Notes under the pieces: model-generated
Database searches by the model: none
The model's input: only the letters and a program-made list of their open reading frames with translations
What the model was told of the DNA's origin: nothing
Shown here: positions 37,943 to 48,843 of the stretch, piece after piece
Position numbering within the stretch: position 1 is the stretch's first letter
How the letters are laid out: every line of letters begins with the position of its first letter
Position numbers and translations under genes: made by a program
From: Litorilinea aerophila
GTDB lineage: Bacteria; Chloroflexota; Anaerolineae; Caldilineales; Caldilineaceae
DNA: 64,000 nt
Reading direction: 5' to 3'
Assembly: GCF_006569185.2 (NCBI RefSeq)
Contig: NZ_VIGC02000015.1
Location: 1-64,000, forward strand

Positions 37943-39694
37943 TCACTGGCTCGTTCGGATCTCCACAAAGGTGGTGGCGCCGGCTTCCACGTCCAACTCC
38001 ACCCGGATCGATTCCCCGTTGACCGTGCCGACCAGGTAGTAGTGGCCGGCGGGCACATCACCCATGGCCCCGTTCTCGCCCCACGCGGGGTCCGGGCCAA
38101 TCTGCTCCGTGTCCAGGTAGGTCTCGATCTGGCGGGACCAGACCGCGACGCCGCCGGCGAAGCGGGTCAGGCTCAGCCTGGCGCCGGCCCAGGTGCGGCC
38201 ATTGGCGGTCAACAGGCGCACGGCCACCACCCCGTTGCCCTCTTCTGGCTCCAGCCACAAATAGGGATTGACGTTGTGCTGGTAGGTGTTGGCACCCAGC
38301 CGCACCTCCACATGCAGGTGCGGCCCGATGGCGATGCCGGTCATGCCCACCAGCCCCACCACGTCATCCGGCTGGACATGCTGCCCTTCCTGCACCCGGA
38401 CATCGCTCAGATGGCCGTAGAGCACGTAGACATCCAGCTCTCCCCCGGCGACCGGCAGACGCCGATCCAGGCGAATCACCACAGCCAGGCCATAGAAATT
38501 GTTGTACGGCCCCAACAGGTTCACATCGTCAGGCCCGGCATGGACCACCGTGCCGGTGACTCCTGCTCGAATGGGCGTGCCCACCGGGTTGGAAATGTCC
38601 AGGCCGTGGTGTGGCCGATACCGGTTGCCGGCGGTGGAGCCGAACTGGTAGTTGGGGCTGGCCTGCTGGTTGGCCTGGATGTTGGCAAAGGGCCGACCGA
38701 TCCAGAAGTGGTCGTTTTCTGCCGCCGGCCGCGGGGTGAAGGTGGACCAGAGGCGTCCAGGCCCGCGCTCAGAGGGCACTCGGGTGGGGGTGGGAGAGGG
38801 GGTCGGCGTGGGTTCTGGCGTGGCGGTGGGTGGCAACACAGTCGGCGAAAGGGGAACACCGGCAAGGGAAACCACGGCCACCGTCGGCAACGAAGAGACT
38901 TCTTCGGTGATCAGACGGGATGGGTCGGGCGTGGGCGGCACCGGCAGCGGCGTGGGGGTGGGCAGCGGAAGCAATGCTGCCTCGGCAAGGGGTGGGGTAG
39001 GACTTGCCTGCCCGGACCCGACTTCTTGGGAAGGAGCCGCCAAATCGACGGGAATCACCAGGGGGCTGCCGACGGGCAGATCCGGCTGGGCGGAAGCTGG
39101 CGACTCGGCTTCCGGCTGGGCTGCTGTCGGGGTGACCACCACGATTTCCTGGGGCCAGGGTGCGCCGCTGGCTCCGGTGGCGGCTGCCGTCACGGTGACG
39201 GTCATTGCGCTGCCGGCGGCGGGCTCACGGCTGGCCAGGCCCGAGCTCTCCCCGGAGTCTTCGGTCCTTGTCGCCTCCGCGGGGGTGGCCGCAGCCTGGG
39301 GCGTGGTCAGGTTGGCCGGGTTGACGATGGCTAGCGAAGCCGGCGAACTGGACGCCTGGCTGCCCTGCCTCGACCAGGTGGACGAGGAGGCGGCCATGGG
39401 CGTCCCGGCCCCGTGGGGCCAACTCCACCACATCACCAGGGCCAGCACGCCCCAAAAGCCCACCTGTACGGTGATGGGCGCCCACTGCCGAAGGCGACGG
39501 CCGCGTGGCCAGGAAACCGCCCAGGCTTCCGGCTTCAAAGGGAGCGGGCCCTGTGTTACAATGCCGGTCAGCCACAACCGGAGCCGTTCCAGCGCCAGCG
39601 CCAGCTGCTCTGCGCCCAGGCGCTGCCAGACTCTCAGGCGCTGTAGAACACGAAGCAAAAATGAACCCTGCTGCCAGTCCGATGATTTCGACAT
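37943..39694 (-). CDS. Membrane-anchored M23 (LytM-type) metallopeptidase
   Basis: The 583-residue protein has a short cytoplasmic N-terminus, one membrane helix (about residues 72-95, [14 protein letters not shown]), a long Ala/Thr/Pro-rich linker of about 250 residues, and a LytM/M23 domain. The zinc ligands are complete: His and Asp in [13 protein letters not shown], and HLH in GPHLHVEV, with YGHLSDV in between. A C-terminal domain of about 90 residues (ending [13 protein letters not shown]) may be an Ig-like fold. It should cut peptidoglycan cross-links or a similar cell-envelope polymer outside the membrane. ATG 39694 is 42 bp from the divergent trmD start; frames extending upstream overlap trmD and are less likely. 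Confidence 0.88.
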   Translation of the reverse strand: MSKSSDWQQGSFLLRVLQRLRVWQRLGAEQLALALERLRLWLTGIVTQGPLPLKPEAWAVSWPRGRRLRQWAPITVQVGFWGVLALVMWWSWPHGAGTPMAASSSTWSRQGSQASSSPASLAIVNPANLTTPQAAATPAEATRTEDSGESSGLASREPAAGSAMTVTVTAAATGASGAPWPQEIVVVTPTAAQPEAESPASAQPDLPVGSPLVIPVDLAAPSQEVGSGQASPTPPLAEAALLPLPTPTPLPVPPTPDPSRLITEEVSSLPTVAVVSLAGVPLSPTVLPPTATPEPTPTPSPTPTRVPSERGPGRLWSTFTPRPAAENDHFWIGRPFANIQANQQASPNYQFGSTAGNRYRPHHGLDISNPVGTPIRAGVTGTVVHAGPDDVNLLGPYNNFYGLAVVIRLDRRLPVAGGELDVYVLYGHLSDVRVQEGQHVQPDDVVGLVGMTGIAIGPHLHVEVRLGANTYQHNVNPYLWLEPEEGNGVVAVRLLTANGRTWAGARLSLTRFAGGVAVWSRQIETYLDTEQIGPDPAWGENGAMGDVPAGHYYLVGTVNGESIRVELDVEAGATTFVEIRTSQ

Positions 39695-39736
39695 GTCCGC
39701 AGCCTTGAACTCAGAATCCTGCACACCACATTGAGT

Positions 39737-40669
39737 ATGTCCGAAGCAAATCCAGAGATGGCCACCGAACCAGGCGAAGGCCTGGTGGCTGGCGGGCCGG
39801 CCCACAGCATCCACTTCGACATCTTCACCCTGTTTCCGTCCATGTTCTGTGGTCCGCTTTCGGAAAGCATCCTAAAGCGGGCCCAGGAAAAAGGGCTGCT
39901 ATCCGTCGCGTTGCATGACATCCGGGCCTACACCACCGACCGCCACCACATCTGCGACGATACGCCCTACGGCGGCGGCGGCGGCATGATCATGAAGCCG
40001 GAGCCCATCTTCCGCGCCGTGGAAACCGTGCTCACCCGCCCGCCGGGCTGGCAACTCCCCCCGGAAGACGCCTTCGTCAACCTGCCGCCCTGGGATCCAG
40101 AGGCGCCGGCCCCGCTGCCTGCGGACGTGCCCATCATCCTGCTGACGCCCCAAGGACGGCGCCTGAACCAGGCCATCGTCACCGAACTCAGCCACTTCAG
40201 CCGGCTGGCCCTCATCTGTGGGCGCTACGAAGGCGTGGATGAACGGGTGCGCACCCAGCTGGTCAGCGACGAGATCAGCATCGGCGATTATGTCCTGAGC
40301 GGGGGGGAACTGGCCGCCATGGTGCTGGTGGACGCGATTACCCGTCTGGTGCCCGGGGTGTTGGGCTACGCCGAGGGCGCCCAACAGGACAGCTACTCGC
40401 CTGGCCTGGGTGGCCTGCTGGAGGGGCCCCAGTACACCCGCCCCTACACCTTCCGGGGCGAACAGGTCCCCGACATTTTGCTCAGCGGGCATCACGGCCA
40501 TGTGGCCCGCTGGCGTCGGGAACAGGCGTTGCTGCGCACCCTCCAGCGACGCCCCGACCTCCTCCAGATGGTCAACCTCAGCGAGGAGGACCGGGCTTTT
40601 CTGCGCAGGCACGGCTGGCAGCCAGCGGGAAGAGAGGAAACAGATGCGGACAAAGAAGAGCGCATTTGA
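39737..40669 (+). CDS. trmD: tRNA (guanine-N1)-methyltransferase
   Basis: TrmD methylates G37 of tRNAs that read CNN and CGG codons and so prevents frameshifting. The 310-residue protein has the SPOUT knot signatures: [11 protein letters not shown] at the start, [31 protein letters not shown], and [19 protein letters not shown]. The C-terminal domain contains [20 protein letters not shown]. About 18 residues precede the usual start; an internal ATG nine codons in is an alternative. It leads the trmD-rplS-rnhB-yraN-miaA series, but rpsP and rimM, its common partners, are not upstream. Confidence 0.95.
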   Translation: MSEANPEMATEPGEGLVAGGPAHSIHFDIFTLFPSMFCGPLSESILKRAQEKGLLSVALHDIRAYTTDRHHICDDTPYGGGGGMIMKPEPIFRAVETVLTRPPGWQLPPEDAFVNLPPWDPEAPAPLPADVPIILLTPQGRRLNQAIVTELSHFSRLALICGRYEGVDERVRTQLVSDEISIGDYVLSGGELAAMVLVDAITRLVPGVLGYAEGAQQDSYSPGLGGLLEGPQYTRPYTFRGEQVPDILLSGHHGHVARWRREQALLRTLQRRPDLLQMVNLSEEDRAFLRRHGWQPAGREETDADKEERI

Positions 40670-41035
40670 TAAATACCCAAGCCCATATCTGGGCAAATAA
40701 AGCCAACCAACCCTCTCGCCCCCTGCTTCACGCCAACCGGCCAGGGCCGTGGATTGTTCAAACAGACGCAATTATAGCCCCCAAAGTCGGGAAGGCCAAA
40801 TCCCTGCCGCAAATCGGGCGCCTCATGCACAGGAGCTGTACTTCCGGCGAGGCCATCTGTGAAGCCTGGGGATCAACATAAAATGCGAAGATAGTCGATC
40901 CGGAAAGGCATTCAGTTTGCGGCCGTGGATGGCGATATGTTATACTTGCCAGGTTGTAATTATCTGACGGCACAGGACGAACTGCTGCGTGGCCATGGGT
41001 ACGCAGCAGCGCAGGAATAAAGGATCGGTGATACC
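40670..41035 (+). promoter_or_regulatory. rplS leader with promoter and conserved-looking hairpin
   Basis: TTGCGG (40917-40922) and TATACT (40941-40946) with an 18-base spacer make a plausible promoter. About 35 nt into the transcript a perfect 9-bp hairpin forms between CTGCTGCGT (40982-40990) and ACGCAGCAG (41001-41009), ending 27 bases before the rplS ATG. It could be an L19 autoregulatory leader, as L19 leader motifs exist in other phyla. The first 250 bp hold nothing else that I recognise. Confidence 0.5.
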
Positions 41036-41398
41036 ATGACCAATGCTCTGATGGCCTCACTCCAGCCCGAGCTCAGCCCGGACATGCCGGACCTCAGCCC
41101 GGGCGACACCGTCCGGGTACACCAGCGGATCACAGAAGGCCGCAACGAACGGATTCAGGTCTTCCAGGGGGTTGTCATCGCCATGCATGGCGGCAAGACG
41201 GCCGGCGCCACCTACACCGTACGCCGCACCGGCGCCCACGGCGTCGGCGTGGAGCGAACCTTCCCCCTCTACAGCAAGACGGTGGAGAAGGTGGAGGTGT
41301 TGCGCAAGGCCAAGGTGCGCCGCGCACAGCTCTACTACCTGCGGGAACGCCAGGGCAAGGCTGCCCGCCTGCGGGAAAAGCGTTTCCTCCAGACCTGA
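41036..41398 (+). CDS. rplS: 50S ribosomal protein L19
   Basis: The 120-residue protein shows the L19 core: [45 protein letters not shown], and [19 protein letters not shown]. Its length is normal. It sits in the large-subunit interface near the 16S rRNA contact. It has its own promoter and leader hairpin and is followed by a probable terminator near 41421-41444. Confidence 0.97.
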   Translation: MTNALMASLQPELSPDMPDLSPGDTVRVHQRITEGRNERIQVFQGVVIAMHGGKTAGATYTVRRTGAHGVGVERTFPLYSKTVEKVEVLRKAKVRRAQLYYLRERQGKAARLREKRFLQT

Positions 41399-41420
41399 TC
41401 GGCCGGACACCGCCTTTTTA

Positions 41421-41444
41421 CCCTGGCTTTACTCCGGGCTTTTT
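41421..41444 (+). terminator. Probable rplS terminator
   Basis: CCCTGG (41421-41426) can pair with CCGGG (41433-41437) with a bulged T, followed by CTTTTTA. A shorter T run precedes it at 41415-41419. Confidence 0.45.
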
Positions 41445-41593
41445 ACTTTCGGCGGATCCGCGGCTGACCCTTCGGGCCGGCGTCGCGGGGTCCCGCACCT
41501 CCATCCTGGGTGTCCAATTTTGGGATGTCCATGCAGGGCATCGGCAGCCTTTGCCGGTGCCCTTTTGTTGTCACCAAATATAAAGCCGACGCC

Positions 41594-42259
41594 ATGAAAT
41601 CCACGCCCGCTCCCAGCCTGGAATACGAAGCGCGACTATGGGAGGCCGGCCATCGCCACGTGGCCGGCCTGGACGAAGCCGGCCGGGGCGCGCTGGCCGG
41701 GCCGGTGGTCGCCGCCGCAGTGGTGCTCCCCCCCCAGAGCCCCCTGGACGGAATCTGGGCCCGGGTGCGAGACAGCAAGCAACTGAAGCCCGCGGAACGC
41801 GCGGCCCTGGCCGCCGAGATCCGGCGGGCAGCCCAGGCCTGGGCCGTGGCCGCAGTGCCGGCCGCCGAAATCGACCAGATGGGCATCGGGCCGGCCACCC
41901 GGCTGGCCATGTACCGGGCCCTGGCGGCCCTGGCCGTCCCCCCGGACTATCTCCTGATCGACTGGGTGAAATTGCGCCAGGTCAACATCCCTCAGGAGAG
42001 CCTCCCCCGGGCCGACGAACGCATCGTCACCGTGGCCGCCGCCTCCATCCTGGCCAAAGTGCACCGGGACGAGCTGCTGGTGGAACTGGATCACCAGTTT
42101 CCCCACTATGGCTTCGCAGCCCACAAGGGATACGGCACCCGTAGCCACCGGGAGGCGCTGGCCCGGCATGGCCCCTGCCCGGTACACCGCTTTTCCTTCG
42201 CTCCCCTGGCCCGTCCCGCCACCTTTTTCCCGGATCCACGTCCCGGCCAGGAGCCCTAG
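41594..42259 (+). CDS. rnhB: Ribonuclease HII
   Basis: RNase HII removes single ribonucleotides and RNA primers from DNA. The 222-residue product carries the signature [15 protein letters not shown] with the Asp-Glu pair and the GRG loop, [11 protein letters not shown], an Asp in YLLIDWVKL, and the [12 protein letters not shown] motif, with a tyrosine in HKGYGT. ATG 41594 is chosen because homology starts just after it; the frame extends to 41510 without support. The next gene, yraN, begins 2 bp after the stop. Confidence 0.95.
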   Translation: MKSTPAPSLEYEARLWEAGHRHVAGLDEAGRGALAGPVVAAAVVLPPQSPLDGIWARVRDSKQLKPAERAALAAEIRRAAQAWAVAAVPAAEIDQMGIGPATRLAMYRALAALAVPPDYLLIDWVKLRQVNIPQESLPRADERIVTVAAASILAKVHRDELLVELDHQFPHYGFAAHKGYGTRSHREALARHGPCPVHRFSFAPLARPATFFPDPRPGQEP

Positions 42260-42261
42260 CC

Positions 42262-42666
42262 ATGCCCCGCGATCCACGGCGTTCCCTGGGCAAGACCGGT
42301 GAAGATTTGGCCGCAGCCCACCTGACCGAGGCGGGCCTCACCATCCTGGACCGCAACTGGCGCTGTCCTGCCGGCGAGATCGACCTGGTGGCCCAGGAAA
42401 TGGCGCCGGACTTCAGCCGCAACGGCGAACCCACCCCCTGGCTGGTCCTGGTGGAGGTGCGCACCCGCCGGGGGACCCACTTCGGCACAGCCCTCCAGTC
42501 GGTGACGCCCCGCAAGCAGGCCAAACTGCGGGAAGTGGCCGAGCACTATGTGCAACAGCAGGGCTGGACCGGCCCCTGGCGCATCGACGTGGTGGCGATC
42601 CAGATGGACCGCCAGGGACGGCTTCAGGCCGTGGAACACATCCGCCACGCGGTGGGCGGCATATAA
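42262..42666 (+). CDS. yraN: YraN-family (UPF0102) endonuclease-like protein
   Basis: The 134-residue protein has the UPF0102 pattern: [35 protein letters not shown], then [10 protein letters not shown], which together give the GEIDLI...VFVEVK-type restriction-endonuclease-like core (Glu and Asp, E-x-R in place of E-x-K). Function of the family is unclear. It overlaps the usual genomic context with rnhB and precedes miaA by 15 bp. Confidence 0.9.
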   Translation: MPRDPRRSLGKTGEDLAAAHLTEAGLTILDRNWRCPAGEIDLVAQEMAPDFSRNGEPTPWLVLVEVRTRRGTHFGTALQSVTPRKQAKLREVAEHYVQQQGWTGPWRIDVVAIQMDRQGRLQAVEHIRHAVGGI

Positions 42667-42681
42667 ACCCAGATCCAAGCC

Positions 42682-43629
42682 ATGACCACCTCCCGTTCCT
42701 TGCCCCCCCTGATCGTGCTGCTGGGCCCCACAGCCGTGGGCAAGACCGAGCTCAGCCTGCGCCTGTGCCAGCGCTTTGACGGCGAGATCGTCAACGCAGA
42801 CAGCCGCCAGATCTACCGAGAGATGGCCATCGGCACGGCCAAACCCACCCCCGAGGAGCAGGCCCGCGCCCCCCACCACCTGGTGGACCTGCGCAACCCC
42901 GACGAGCCCCTGACGCTGGCCGAGTATCAACAGCTGGCCTACCAGGCCATCGACCAAATCCACGCCCGGGGACACCTGCCCTTCCTGGTGGGCGGCACGG
43001 CCCTCTACCTGCGGGCCGTGACCCAGGGGTTGCGCATTCCCGAGGCGCCCCCCCACCCTCAACTCCGGGCCGAACTGGAAGCCGTTCTGGCACGGGAGGG
43101 CCGGGAGGCCCTGTACGCCCGACTGCAGACTCTGGACCCGGCCACCGCCGCGGTGATCGACGGCAAAAACCCCCGGCGGGTGCTCCGGGCCCTGGAGATC
43201 CGCCTGATCACAGGGCGGCCAAAGGTGGAACAGGAAGGCATGGAGCCCCCACCCTACCGCATCCTCCACATCGGCCTGACCCGCCCCCGGCACATCCTCC
43301 ACCAGCGCGCGGACCGCCGGGTGGAGGAGATGATCCGCCAGGGGCTGGTGGAAGAGACCCGGCGCCTGCTGGAAGCCGGCTATGACCCCGCCCTCCCGGC
43401 CATGACCAGCCTGGGCTACCGGGAAATCATCGCCTACCTCCGGGGGGAAATGTCGCTGGAAGAAGCCATGGCCCGCATGAAGGTGGAGACCCACCGCTTT
43501 ATCCGCCACCAGTACACCTGGTTCCGTAAAATGCCGGACGTCCACTGGTTCGACCTGGAGCAAGAGGTGGAGTCCCAGATCGTCGCGTTGATCGAGGCCT
43601 TCCTGGCCCCTGGTGAAGGCGCTTCCTGA
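42682..43629 (+). CDS. miaA: tRNA dimethylallyltransferase
   Basis: MiaA transfers a dimethylallyl group to A37 of tRNAs that read UNN codons. The 315-residue protein has the P-loop [40 protein letters not shown], the [20 protein letters not shown] region, [16 protein letters not shown], and R-x-Y-T-W-F-R-K near the end (HQYTWFRKM). All family motifs are complete. It is the last gene of the rnhB-yraN-miaA run; the next gene is convergent at 19 bp distance. Confidence 0.96.
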   Translation: MTTSRSLPPLIVLLGPTAVGKTELSLRLCQRFDGEIVNADSRQIYREMAIGTAKPTPEEQARAPHHLVDLRNPDEPLTLAEYQQLAYQAIDQIHARGHLPFLVGGTALYLRAVTQGLRIPEAPPHPQLRAELEAVLAREGREALYARLQTLDPATAAVIDGKNPRRVLRALEIRLITGRPKVEQEGMEPPPYRILHIGLTRPRHILHQRADRRVEEMIRQGLVEETRRLLEAGYDPALPAMTSLGYREIIAYLRGEMSLEEAMARMKVETHRFIRHQYTWFRKMPDVHWFDLEQEVESQIVALIEAFLAPGEGAS

Positions 43630-43647
43630 GCCCACGCCGAAAGCGCG

Positions 43648-45822
<2,175 letters not shown>

Positions 45823-45848
45823 CCTTGCACGGAGTTCTGAAACCAGCT

Positions 45849-46706
45849 TCAGCGGGCCACGGCCTGTCGCGCGGCCTGCAGCACGTTGGTCATCAACTGG
45901 ACATTCGTCATGGGCCCGGTGCCGCCCGGCACCGGCGTCATCATGCCGGCCACCGCGGCCACGCTCTCCTGGTGGCAATCCCCCTTGAGGCCTGCATCCG
46001 TGTAGGTGGTGCCAAAGTCGACCACCACGGCGCCGGGCTTCACCCAGTCGCCGGTGACCATCTCCGGCCGGCCCACGGCCACGCAGAGAATGTCCGCACG
46101 GCGGCAGACCGCCGGCAGATCCACCGTCCGGCTGTGGGCCACGGTGACGGTACAGTGGCGGTGGAGAAGGAGCATAGCCATGGGCTTGCCCACGATGTTG
46201 CTGCGGCCCACCACCACCGCCTCCTTGCCCTGGAAGTCGACCCCGGCCTCCTCCAGGAGGCGGATACCCCCTGCGGGCGTGGCCGGCACGAAAAAGGGCG
46301 GCCGCTGCGTGGCCAGGCGGCCGGCGTTGAGGGGATGGACCCCATCCACGTCTTTGGCCGGGTCCAGGTGATCCAGCAGGGCGTCCAGGTCCAGGGCGGC
46401 CGGCAGCGGCTCCAGCACCATGATGCCGTGGACCTGTGGGTCCCGGTTCAGGGCCTGGAGGGTCTCCACGGCCTGGGCCTGGCTGGCCTCCCCGGGCAGG
46501 GTTTCTGCCCGAAAGGCCACGCCCACCCCTTTGCAGGTGCGGGCGATGGCCCGGGCGTAGCCGGAGGCGGCTTCATCGTCGCCCACCTGGAGCACGGCCA
46601 GGGTGGGCGTCACCCCATGGGCCGCCACGAACGCCTCGATCTCCGCCTTCAGCTCGGCCTTGAGCTGCCGGGCCAGCCCAGCGCCGTCCAGGAGACGGGC
46701 GCTCAT
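45849..46706 (-). CDS. folD: FolD-like methylene-tetrahydrofolate dehydrogenase lacking the cyclohydrolase lysine
   Basis: FolD normally oxidises 5,10-methylene-THF and hydrolyses the methenyl product. This 285-residue protein aligns over its full length: ASGY (Tyr50), [37 protein letters not shown] (NADP fold) and [14 protein letters not shown]. Numbering matches E. coli FolD. The catalytic lysine of the YxxxK motif (Lys54) is isoleucine here (YARAI), and the Gln98 of the QLPLP motif is leucine (VLEPLP), whereas Asp121 is kept. Cyclohydrolase activity is thus doubtful. The start ATG overlaps the TGA of fchA (ATGA), so translation is coupled to a cyclodeaminase-family protein that could supply the missing step. 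Confidence 0.88.
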   Translation of the reverse strand: MSARLLDGAGLARQLKAELKAEIEAFVAAHGVTPTLAVLQVGDDEAASGYARAIARTCKGVGVAFRAETLPGEASQAQAVETLQALNRDPQVHGIMVLEPLPAALDLDALLDHLDPAKDVDGVHPLNAGRLATQRPPFFVPATPAGGIRLLEEAGVDFQGKEAVVVGRSNIVGKPMAMLLLHRHCTVTVAHSRTVDLPAVCRRADILCVAVGRPEMVTGDWVKPGAVVVDFGTTYTDAGLKGDCHQESVAAVAGMMTPVPGGTGPMTNVQLMTNVLQAARQAVAR

Positions 46707-47344
46707 AGGTCCACCCCCAGGGTCTGGCGGCAGGCGGCTTTGGCGGCGGCCTCTGCCTGGGCCGCTTCGGCCAACAGGGCATCCCGGCGGGCGGCGAACT
46801 GCTCCACAAAGGCCTGGTCCCGGATGAATTTCAGGTTGATGTTGACATTCACGATGGCGCTGTGCAGTGCGCCCACGGCCAGGTAGACGGCTGTGGCCAC
46901 GTCGCTCACCACGTTGGCGTTGCCCTTGCTGCCCAGGGGCTCGGCCAACTGGAGGACAGCCAGACACTGTTCGGCCGTGTGAAGGGGCACCCGGGCGGCG
47001 CCCTGGAGGGCTTCCTGCAGAGCGGCCGTGCGAGCGGCCTTTTCCGCTTCGGTGCCCCGGGGCATGGCGTAACAGGCAGACACCGCGTCGAAGGCCGCGG
47101 CATCCCGGTCCACCAGCTCCAACAGCTCCTGTCGTAACGCCTCACTGCGGGCCAGATAGCCCTGCATCTCGGCCTCCACCGCTGCGTATTTCTTGTTGCC
47201 CAGGGTGAAATTGGCCACCATGCTGAGCAGGGCGGCGGCCTGGGCACCGGCCAGCGCCGCCGCGCCCCCGCCGCCGGGGGTGGACTGGCGCGCGGCCAGG
47301 GCATCGAGGAAGGCCTGGATGGTCATCTGCGCGGTTTTGGTCAT
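46703..47344 (-). CDS. fchA: Formiminotransferase-cyclodeaminase family protein (methenyl-THF cyclohydrolase FchA)
   Basis: This 213-residue helical protein matches the cyclodeaminase/cyclohydrolase family: [36 protein letters not shown] at the start, [10 protein letters not shown] near 80, and [31 protein letters not shown] near 155. Free-standing members act as methenyl-tetrahydrofolate cyclohydrolase (FchA), for example in methylotrophs and acetogens. GGGAGG precedes its ATG. It is the first gene of an fchA-folD pair with a 4-bp overlap. Confidence 0.92.
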   Translation of the reverse strand: MTKTAQMTIQAFLDALAARQSTPGGGGAAALAGAQAAALLSMVANFTLGNKKYAAVEAEMQGYLARSEALRQELLELVDRDAAAFDAVSACYAMPRGTEAEKAARTAALQEALQGAARVPLHTAEQCLAVLQLAEPLGSKGNANVVSDVATAVYLAVGALHSAIVNVNINLKFIRDQAFVEQFAARRDALLAEAAQAEAAAKAACRQTLGVDL

Positions 47345-47567
47345 GATCCTCCCATCTCTTCTGCTGCCGTCGGAAGTTTGAGCCGGGCGCCCGGATTATA
47401 CCATGAGTCCACTGCAGGAACCATAGATGACGCCATCGGAGAAAACACAGGGTCGCGAGGGTGGCCCATGGGCGGGGGAAGCATCCGCCGATGCGCCTCC
47501 CCCCGATGCGGCGCTGTTCCGCCCGGGTCGGCATCTGCGGATGCCGACGCCGCGTGGCGAGGGTGAT
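47345..47567. other. Intergenic stretch with short palindromes
   Basis: Between fchA and rtcA, positions 47470-47560 carry clustered inverted words such as GCATCCGCCGATGCG and GTCGGCATCTGCGGATGCCG. They are not clearly members of repeat families A, B or C. No gene was seen. Confidence 0.4.
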
Positions 47568-48641
47568 TTATGCCGTCGTGCGCGAGCCGGCGCCCGCTCC
47601 AACGCCTGGCGCCTCCAGGGTCCGACCGCGCAGCTGGAGGGCGCCGGGCAGGAAGTGCTCGATCACCCAGGCGTTGGTGGTGATGTGGCCGCTGACTTCT
47701 GGAAAGGTGTAGGAGCCGCCGAAGAGCGCGGCCCAGAGCATGAGATTGTCCGCAGTGTGGACGTCCACTGTGGCGTCTGACGCCACGGCAGCCCGGAGGC
47801 GACGGGCTGCGTCCCGCCCCACCTCCTCTGCCGGTTTGCCCCGTTCGCCCAGCGCATCCGCGCCCAGGCGGGTTGCGCTGTAGAGGGCCACGGCGGTAAG
47901 GGACGAGCCGGGGGAGCGGGTGTCGTCGTACCGCACCTGGGGCTGCACAGGCTGACCGGACCAGCCCGCCGCGAAGGCCTCCAGCTGGCGTTCGGCCACT
48001 CGCCGTGCGCGGAGGCGGCTGCTGGCCCGGGAGATCACCTGGATGCCTACCAGCGCCCCCCGGCTTGGGATGTCCAGACGCAGATCCCGGGGCAGGGCCA
48101 GGCCATCGCCCCGGCCGGGCTGCCGAAAGCGGGGCTCCACCCGCAGGGTCACCCGCCCACCGCCAGCCGGGTAAAAGCCGGGCCGCTCCATGTCCAGGGA
48201 AAGTGCCCGGGCATAGGGACGGAGGAACGGCAGCAACACCATTCGCCAGAAGTCCAGGGTCATGGCGCCCCGCACGTCCGTTCCCCCCGTCAGGCTCCAG
48301 GTGACCGGCCCCGGGCTGAACATGGCCACGGGCAGCAGCGTCTGGAGCATGAGGGGGATGGCGCCGGCGGTGCCCACGTCCAGGTGAAAGTGGCCCGCCC
48401 GCAGGCGGCCCGGCCAGAAGGAGAGGCGCTGTGCGCCTGGCGCCAGGCCGTCCACCCGGGCGTCGCTCATCTGCAGCAGGGCCCGGACGATGTGGAGATG
48501 TTGGGGCTTGAGGCCGGGCTGAAGTCGCCCCTGGCGGATGTTTTCCACCCGAAAGGGCTGGTCGGTCAGCAGGCTGAGGGCCAGGGCCGTGCGCAGGATC
48601 TGGCCGCCGCCTTCCCCATAGGCACCGTCGATCAGCAACAT
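47568..48641 (-). CDS. rtcA: RNA 3'-terminal phosphate cyclase
   Basis: RtcA uses ATP to convert RNA 3'-phosphates to 2',3'-cyclic phosphates. The 357-residue protein begins IDGAYGEGGGQILRTALALS and has the family run RQGRLQPGLKPQHLHIVRAL, GTAGAIPLMLQTLLPVA, and [14 protein letters not shown]. The nucleotidyl-accepting histidine region is seen as VDVHTADNLMLWAAL near residue 305. GGAGG precedes ATG 48641. No rtcB ligase or rtcR regulator is near. A divergent promoter pair separates it from the lipoprotein gene. Confidence 0.92.
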   Translation of the reverse strand: MLLIDGAYGEGGGQILRTALALSLLTDQPFRVENIRQGRLQPGLKPQHLHIVRALLQMSDARVDGLAPGAQRLSFWPGRLRAGHFHLDVGTAGAIPLMLQTLLPVAMFSPGPVTWSLTGGTDVRGAMTLDFWRMVLLPFLRPYARALSLDMERPGFYPAGGGRVTLRVEPRFRQPGRGDGLALPRDLRLDIPSRGALVGIQVISRASSRLRARRVAERQLEAFAAGWSGQPVQPQVRYDDTRSPGSSLTAVALYSATRLGADALGERGKPAEEVGRDAARRLRAAVASDATVDVHTADNLMLWAALFGGSYTFPEVSGHITTNAWVIEHFLPGALQLRGRTLEAPGVGAGAGSRTTA

Positions 48642-48718
48642 GGCACCCTCCAAACACAACAGGATGGCGATGGAGTTGGCTCTACCCTGGCCGGAGGTGG
48701 ACCGGCCGGGACCTGTCT

Positions 48719-48777
48719 ATTGTAACATGGCCGGCCCCGTGCCCCGTTTGGCGGGTCCTGTGGGCCTATGTTACACT
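48719..48777. promoter_or_regulatory. Divergent promoter region of rtcA and the lipoprotein gene
   Basis: On the minus strand TACAAT (48724-48719) is a -10 box candidate for rtcA. On the plus strand TTGGCG (48748-48753) and TACACT (48772-48777) with an 18-base spacer point to the lipoprotein gene. TGTAACATGG and ATGTTACAC form an interrupted inverted repeat across the region, which could be a regulator site. Confidence 0.5.
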
Positions 48778-48843
48778 GGCCCATTGCCGATCCTGTGTGG
48801 GCCGCCAGGGCCCATCCACCGTGAGCAGGAGGAAAGTTCGACC

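Noticed and set aside
39695-39814. A longer start of the M23 peptidase overlapping trmD
   Set aside because: The extension lies antisense to the trmD start, and the anchored-protein layout is complete from 39694.
45849-46706. folD as a pseudogene
   Set aside because: Despite the loss of Lys54 and Gln98 the frame is complete, the NADP-binding region and Asp121 are kept, and it is translationally coupled to fchA. Loss of one activity fits better than decay.
48640-48843. A longer N-terminus for the lipoprotein starting at 48640
   Set aside because: It would run through the divergent promoter region and bury the lipoprotein signal peptide; ATG 48844 has a strong ribosome-binding site.
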